From assembly GCA_002342035.1 (NCBI GenBank), contig DDPE01000063.1, positions 73,636 to 137,635 on the forward strand: a stretch of 64,000 nucleotides of DNA. Direction: 5' to 3'. The position numbers and the translations under genes were made by a program. Shown in pieces: positions 59,706 to 64,000 of this stretch (position 1 is its first letter; each line of letters starts with the position of its first letter). The notes under the pieces are model-generated. The model was not told the origin of the DNA and searched no databases. It saw only the letters and a program-made list of their open reading frames with translations. The stretch comes from Asticcacaulis sp. UBA2476 (GTDB lineage Bacteria > Pseudomonadota > Alphaproteobacteria > Caulobacterales > Caulobacteraceae).

Positions 59706-60617
59706 ATGTTTCAAAATTTCTCAGGATCGAAACTGACATTTGTTCTCGCGGCGACGGCGGCTGCAGGCCTGTCGCCTCATGCCACCGTCGCTCAGTCCAC
59801 AGCGGACGGTAGTGTGCGGTTTCGCATCGAAGGGTTTGCCGGGTCTACAACCGACACACGGCCCATCGGCACGCAGAAGGACAAGGATAGCAAAGGCCTT
59901 CTGCCGTCCTTAAGCTTCTCGTATGGCGAAAGCCTCAAGGGACAGCTTGATCTGTTAGCGGCCGAACATGCTGGCGATGACAGCGTCGCGGGCGCTGCGC
60001 ACCTTGGCTTCAAGGCTTCGGCGCACACCACTTTGGGCGTCTATGCCTCAAAGACGCGCATCAAAACGCCTGCTAAACTGAATAGCGAACGTGTGGGTGT
60101 CGAACTCGTCTATCAGGGCGATAAAGCCGCGATCAACTGGATCGCCGGCCATGAAAAGGTGGATGCCGCTACGGTGGTCGCCGGCACGATTCCCGGTTAC
60201 ACGTTGGTCGACACCTACGGCGACAAGGATGGATTCTTTAATTTGGCCGACGTCACCTACTATCCGCGCCCCAATTGGGCCCTGACGCTGGGCCATCGTT
60301 ATGGCAGTGGCCGTCATGGCGGTGTCGCAGGCGTTGAGCGGGCCTATAAATGGAATTCCTCAACAGTTTCGTTGTTTGCCGAAGGCCGTTTCGGTGACAA
60401 GGCCTATAGCGGTGCGTGGGTGGGCCTGCGCGTACGTTTTGGCGGCAACGGCGCATCGCTCAAGGCCGTACGCGATCAGGAAATCTACACCAACCATCTG
60501 AAGGACGATATGTACGGTATCGGTAATTCGCGCCGTCGGACCGATGTCGCCCTCCCGCCGCCCCCGCCTGAAGACGACGATAACGACTGTGTCTGCGGCG
60601 CCTGCTACGCCACGTAA
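59706..60617 (+). CDS. Outer-membrane beta-barrel-like protein with Cys-rich acidic tail
   Basis: The 303-aa product from ATG 59706 has a signal peptide cut near TVAQS. The body alternates polar and hydrophobic residues in strand-length units (LLPSLSFSYGESLKGQLDLLAAE, TLGVYASKTRI, WALTLGHRYGSG, AWVGLRVRFGG) like a porin-type barrel. After the last strand comes a charged linker and then PPPPPEDDDNDCVCGACYAT at the C-terminus, with three Cys in the last eight residues. Such a tail is not normal for a barrel, which usually ends in Phe or Trp. I do not recognise a family. Two glycosyltransferase genes follow, 52 bp later, so the tail or barrel might be glycosylated or act in glycan export. Confidence 0.6.
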   Translation: MFQNFSGSKLTFVLAATAAAGLSPHATVAQSTADGSVRFRIEGFAGSTTDTRPIGTQKDKDSKGLLPSLSFSYGESLKGQLDLLAAEHAGDDSVAGAAHLGFKASAHTTLGVYASKTRIKTPAKLNSERVGVELVYQGDKAAINWIAGHEKVDAATVVAGTIPGYTLVDTYGDKDGFFNLADVTYYPRPNWALTLGHRYGSGRHGGVAGVERAYKWNSSTVSLFAEGRFGDKAYSGAWVGLRVRFGGNGASLKAVRDQEIYTNHLKDDMYGIGNSRRRTDVALPPPPPEDDDNDCVCGACYAT

Positions 60618-60669
60618 GTACGCAACGCCTGAAAGCATTCAAGTAGCCCATGTCGCGGAGCTTTGACAT

Positions 60670-61845
60670 ATGAAGCCCAGAATTATGCTGGCCTGGGAAG
60701 CGGGCGCTGGCCGAGGGCACGTTGTCACTTTAAAGACAGTGGCGGCGGCCCTCGGTGACACCTTCGTCTACGATGCCGCCCTGTGCAGAATGGACCACGC
60801 GGCGGAACTGGCCCCCCTATGTGAGATGGTCTTCCCGGCGGCCCGACTGAGATATGACGCCGCCCGTCGCGAAGGCCCGGTGCGCACCGCTACCTGGGGA
60901 GAATTTCTGGGCGACAGCGGATTCAGGGACACTGCATTTTTAGCTCGTCAGGTCGGCTGGTGGCAAGCTGCCCTAACGGCACGGCGAAGTGATCTGGTCA
61001 TTGCCGACTACGCACCCTGCGCTCTGTTGGCAGCGCAAAGCCTTGGTATTCCTGCGGTCATAACGGGTACCGGCTATGGCATTGTGGCCGAGGGCCTAAA
61101 AACATTTCCAATTTTCCTGCCCGAATACAATCAACGGCTCTATGACGAGACAGAGATGGTGCAGACGATCAACACCGCTTTGGAACCATTGGGCGTGCCA
61201 AGGCTCGACGTCCTGCCGGACATCTACCGGCGCTCGCAAGAACTGGTGCGCACGCTCGATATCCTCGATCCTTACGACGGTTTGCGCTCACAAACACTTC
61301 TGCCGCCCGTTGCAGATGTCCCCGCCGCATCGGGCGGGGATGGTGATGAGGTATTTTGTTATTTTTCGACAACCGAGTTGGCTGATGAAGGCGTGCTTGA
61401 CGCCATATGCACGCTGGGACTGCCGACCCGCGCCTATTGTCCGGGCCTTGACAGCGATCGCGCCAACCGGCTGGCAGCGGCCGGTGTCTGCCTTGAAAAC
61501 GGCCCGGTGCCGGTCGATCTGATCGCGCGCAGGTCGCGCCTTATGGTTCATTCCGGTCAACATGGCATACTGTCGCTGGGGCTTGCCGCCGGTGTGGCGC
61601 AGGTCGCTATCCCGCAACATCTCGAACACCTTTATCATGCACGCCGTTGTGAAAGTCAGGGCTGCGCGCATGTGGTGACGATTTCGGAGCGCGCGGCTCA
61701 TAGCGTGCGTCAGGTCATTCGTGACCGGCATGACGACACGGCTTTTCACCAGGCCGCCCTGGATGTCGCCGCCAGAATAAGACCCCAGTTTGCAGTCGAT
61801 CCGGCGAGGCTTATTCGTGAACGGATCGGAGCCTTGCTATCATGA
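60670..61845 (+). CDS. GT1/MurG-like glycosyltransferase (GT-B fold)
   Basis: The 391-aa protein opens with MLAWEAGAGRGHVVTLKTVA, a nucleotide-sugar transferase N-terminus with Gly-rich loop and His, contains DLVIADYAPCALLAAQSLGIPAVITG, and near the C-terminus has SRLMVHSGQHGILSLGLAAGVAQVAIPQHLEH. That last segment is the donor-binding motif of UDP-glycosyltransferases (HxGxxxxxxxxxxGxPxxxxP pattern). It probably adds a sugar to a protein, lipid or glycan. It overlaps the next gene by 4 bp and follows the barrel gene. Confidence 0.78.
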   Translation: MKPRIMLAWEAGAGRGHVVTLKTVAAALGDTFVYDAALCRMDHAAELAPLCEMVFPAARLRYDAARREGPVRTATWGEFLGDSGFRDTAFLARQVGWWQAALTARRSDLVIADYAPCALLAAQSLGIPAVITGTGYGIVAEGLKTFPIFLPEYNQRLYDETEMVQTINTALEPLGVPRLDVLPDIYRRSQELVRTLDILDPYDGLRSQTLLPPVADVPAASGGDGDEVFCYFSTTELADEGVLDAICTLGLPTRAYCPGLDSDRANRLAAAGVCLENGPVPVDLIARRSRLMVHSGQHGILSLGLAAGVAQVAIPQHLEHLYHARRCESQGCAHVVTISERAAHSVRQVIRDRHDDTAFHQAALDVAARIRPQFAVDPARLIRERIGALLS

Positions 61846-62696
61846 CAACCTATATCCGTGTCCAGCCTGGCAATCTCGGCAATCAGATGTTTCGTTACAT
61901 GCTGGCGCAGCATCTGGCCGATCAGGTTCCGGGCGCCAATATCGTGGGTTACCATATGCCGGCCTGGGGATTATGCTCGACTGTCGAGACGCCACCATGG
62001 CGCATGCCCTTCGTCTTACCCGCACGCCACCGCCTTGACATCCCAGAAGCGCTGCATCGCCTCGAAACGGGTCAGAACGACGGCCTCGACATCCATGCCT
62101 ACGCCCAGAGGCTGGAATATTTTGGCGACAATCTTGAGCGCTTCCGCAAGGTATTTGATGCGCCGGTCGCAGGCTCACGGATTGATGATGACGAGATCGC
62201 CGTAAACATCCGGGCCGGGGACATTCTGGCGGGGATACATCCTGATTATTTTCCTCTGCCGATCAGCTTTTACAGGTCTCTGTTGCCGGCGCTTGGGCTA
62301 AGGCCTGTGTTTGTGGGGCAACTGGATGACAGTTGGTATGGACGTGCCCTACGTGAGGCCTTTCCCGAAGCCCGTTTCCTGACGCACGCCACAGCCTGCG
62401 AGGATTTCCAGACTCTGCGACACGCCCGCCATAAGGTTCTGGCGATCAGCACCTTTTCATGGCTGGCGGGCTGGCTTTCCGCACCCGACAGCATCATCCA
62501 CTATCCGCTGGCGGGTTTGCTCAATCCCCGTCAAAGACCGCAGATTAATCTCGCGCCACGCCATGACGCGCGTTACCAGTTCTATGACTTTCCACTATGG
62601 CGCTATGGCGGTCACGCCGAGGAAATAGCCGAACTACTCTGCGACAGGACCATGGTGTTCAGCGGTTATCAAGAAATTCCGCGGGTGCGGCGATGA
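61842..62696 (+). CDS. GT11-like (alpha-1,2-fucosyltransferase-related) glycosyltransferase
   Basis: The 284-aa protein has IRVQPGNLGNQMFRYMLAQHL at the N-terminus and AVNIRAGDILAGIHPDYFPL in the middle, where GT11 enzymes carry the Arg-bearing donor motif (HxRRxD in typical members, here NIRAGD). ISTFSWLAGWLSAPDSIIHYPL is the third family motif. The donor may be GDP-fucose or another GDP sugar. It is translationally coupled to the GT1-like gene and ends 8 bp before the stop of the convergent TPR gene. Confidence 0.72.
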   Translation: MTTYIRVQPGNLGNQMFRYMLAQHLADQVPGANIVGYHMPAWGLCSTVETPPWRMPFVLPARHRLDIPEALHRLETGQNDGLDIHAYAQRLEYFGDNLERFRKVFDAPVAGSRIDDDEIAVNIRAGDILAGIHPDYFPLPISFYRSLLPALGLRPVFVGQLDDSWYGRALREAFPEARFLTHATACEDFQTLRHARHKVLAISTFSWLAGWLSAPDSIIHYPLAGLLNPRQRPQINLAPRHDARYQFYDFPLWRYGGHAEEIAELLCDRTMVFSGYQEIPRVRR

Positions 62697-62704
62697 TGCC
62701 AGCC

Positions 62705-64000
62705 TTACTCGACCAGCTCAGCACGGCGACGCCGCACACGTTCGGCAATCTGCGCATCATCAAGCCACACTTTCCGGATCTGAGCTGTCGTGGCGGCATT
62801 TCCCCAAACCTCTTGGCGGACCTCTGCCTGTTCAAGGAACGCGATTGTCTGTTTGCGGTTCTGCGCGAGCGATGCCAAAAAAACCGGCCGAATGTGTGTT
62901 TTTTGCTCGCCAGAGGCGATTGCGGCCAGGGCCCGCCGCATCAGGACGTTCTGAACGGCGGTTGTGCCGCCTTTCAACGCCGTCCGCAAAATCTCGACAT
63001 CCTTGAGCAAGGCATCGTCCTTGCGCAACCGCGCATAGGTGCCAAGATTCTGAATGTAGCCAACATAGTCTCCGTCACTCAGATTGATTTCACTCAGGCA
63101 GTCAAAGATGACGGCAAATTCGGGGTGACTGCGCGCCAGGTCGTTCAAGGCCTGCCGCGCCTCGGCTTCGTTGCCGGCACCCCATTGCGCCCACGCGTGA
63201 TCGACCTGAATGGCGACGGAACCCGGCTCTATAAGGCGCGCGGTATCGAGTTCACGCATGGCCGCGACGTGCTGACCGTTGTCAGCCAGAATATTACCAT
63301 ACCAGAAATGGGTCTGGGCATCGCGCGGCGCCAGCGCCAGCGCGCGGCGGAAGTCGATCCCCGCTTCACGGGAGGCATTGTCCCACCAGTAATGCACAAA
63401 GCCAAGGGCACGGTGCGCGCCAGCAAGATCAGGATCATGACGCAAGGCGGTTTCAGCTGCGGCCTTCGCTTTCGGAAAAGCACTGTCATCCGTCATCGTG
63501 CCGAATTCTCGCGCCAGAATGTAGGCTTCTGCCAGCCCCGCCCAACCTGGCGCGTAATCGGGTTGGGCCCGCGTGAGTGTTTCAAAACCGACGATGGCGC
63601 GCGCCAGAGTTTCGGGTCGCCTCTGCGCCCAGTCGCCACGGGCCTGCAGATAAAGTTGGCTGAGCGCGGGATCAGATGGCAGGGTCTGTACAGTCGGCGC
63701 ACCTGGGTCACGCGACCACAGAAGGCCTGTCGCCACTATAACAGCTGTCAGGACAGCCGCGCCCGCCGTCAGAAAGAGCAGCCTCCTTTTCGACAGGGTT
63801 GGCCCCACATCCCGCGTATCGACAGGCGATTCGTCATCAAGGCTGGATTGGCTGGAAGCCCATTGATCAAGGTCTTGGCGTAACGCAAAGACCGTGGACG
63901 TCTTGCCGCCCGGCAGGCGGCGGACCGGCAAGCTGCGCGTGCGAGCCCATCTCATGACCGTCGTGCGATCACGGTTAAAGTATGCGCCGATCGCCTTCCA
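62705..64000 (-). CDS. HTH/TPR membrane protein, 5' end outside the window
   Basis: The frame stays open to the right edge, giving at least 431 residues. Upstream of Met 63955 the sequence reads IGAYFNRDRTTVMRWA, then LPVRRLPGGKTSTVFAL and DLDQW, a MerR/excisionase-like helix-turn-helix. The true start is therefore further out. A single membrane segment follows (LLFLTAGAAVLTAVIVATGLL). About 280 residues of TPR-type helices come next (YAPGWAGLAEAYILAREFG, AGAHRALGFVHYWWDNASREAG, AQTHFWYGNILADNGQHVAAM). This HTH-TM-TPR design occurs in alphaproteobacteria as membrane-tethered regulators. The role is unknown. Confidence 0.78.
   Translation of the reverse strand, partial: WKAIGAYFNRDRTTVMRWARTRSLPVRRLPGGKTSTVFALRQDLDQWASSQSSLDDESPVDTRDVGPTLSKRRLLFLTAGAAVLTAVIVATGLLWSRDPGAPTVQTLPSDPALSQLYLQARGDWAQRRPETLARAIVGFETLTRAQPDYAPGWAGLAEAYILAREFGTMTDDSAFPKAKAAAETALRHDPDLAGAHRALGFVHYWWDNASREAGIDFRRALALAPRDAQTHFWYGNILADNGQHVAAMRELDTARLIEPGSVAIQVDHAWAQWGAGNEAEARQALNDLARSHPEFAVIFDCLSEINLSDGDYVGYIQNLGTYARLRKDDALLKDVEILRTALKGGTTAVQNVLMRRALAAIASGEQKTHIRPVFLASLAQNRKQTIAFLEQAEVRQEVWGNAATTAQIRKVWLDDAQIAERVRRRRAELVE

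Noticed and set aside
62597..63883. 428-codon plus-strand frame opposite the TPR gene
   Set aside because: It is antisense to a protein with clear HTH, membrane and TPR parts, its translation shows no domain, and it overlaps the GT11-like gene end.
1..64000. CRISPR arrays, tRNA, rRNA, riboswitches
   Set aside because: I found no regularly spaced identical repeats, no cloverleaf-like sequence and no known riboswitch consensus by eye. A covariance-model search would be decisive.

Overview
The window looks like the chromosome of an alphaproteobacterium of the Caulobacteraceae, most likely Asticcacaulis or a close relative. This is inferred from family content, not from a marker gene. It carries several large TonB-dependent receptors, LacI-controlled polysaccharide utilisation genes, a transducer-type TonB receptor with FecR/FecI, an AtxE-like lasso-peptide isopeptidase, twin-arginine secreted oxidoreductases and moderately high GC. 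I see no rRNA, tRNA or CRISPR array.

Layout. (A) 1-6.9 kb, + strand: a surface-polysaccharide locus with a serine acetyltransferase-like protein, an LhgO-like flavoenzyme, a sugar-nucleotide epimerase, glucose-1-phosphate cytidylyltransferase (RfbF), an NAD-dependent oxidoreductase with SAF-like C-terminus, an RfbC-like 3,5-epimerase and a GT2 glycosyltransferase. (B) 7.1-7.9 kb: a 207-aa tyrosine recombinase with a conserved leader. (C) 8.0-16.7 kb: two short-chain dehydrogenases, MipA/OmpV, an MFS transporter, a divergent AraC regulator, then a molybdopterin dehydrogenase pair (IorB/IorA-like) with a YkgJ-type protein. (D) 16.9-21.5 kb: a secreted esterase, a DUF6265-like protein, a double SnoaL-like protein and a LytS/LytTR two-component pair. 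(E) 21.9-22.7 kb: a phytanoyl-CoA dioxygenase-like protein. (F) 23.1-29.7 kb: lasso-peptide isopeptidase, TonB receptor, FecR and FecI, with no lasso biosynthesis genes nearby. (G) 30.1-58.7 kb: a large polysaccharide utilisation locus with two TonB receptors, a heparinase II/III-type lyase, two beta-helix hydrolases, two GH43, GH97, GH88, esterases, a sugar MFS symporter, a ROK kinase and a LacI repressor. (H) 58.7-59.6 kb: a second copy of the recombinase. (I) 59.7-64 kb: an outer-membrane barrel with a Cys-rich tail, two glycosyltransferases, and an HTH/TPR membrane protein cut by the window end.

How the pieces fit. In region G ten copies of a palindrome close to TGATATCGATATCA sit before the transcription units of the locus and, by my reading, nowhere else in the window. 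They define a probable regulon of the LacI protein at 42157-43209. The enzyme set (exo-beta-1,3-galactanase-like GH43, second GH43, GH97, uronate lyase, cytoplasmic unsaturated uronyl hydrolase) suggests an acidic, galactan-rich plant polysaccharide such as arabinogalactan. This is an inference. In region F the FecI and receptor genes share a two-part ECF-type promoter, so the cassette is probably autoregulated.

Most unusual feature. The two recombinase genes lie in direct orientation 51.6 kb apart. Their leader is identical over 105 bp although the coding sequences differ at many silent sites. A two-box direct repeat at the head of that leader (GCGCCCWAAGCGGACATT, about 17-32 bp, then RAAGCGGACRTT) recurs in the same orientation at four more places. 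Those places are exactly the junctions between regions C/D, D/E, E/F and F/G. I did not see it outside the recombinase-bounded interval. This looks like a mosaic island built of functional modules separated by a common element.
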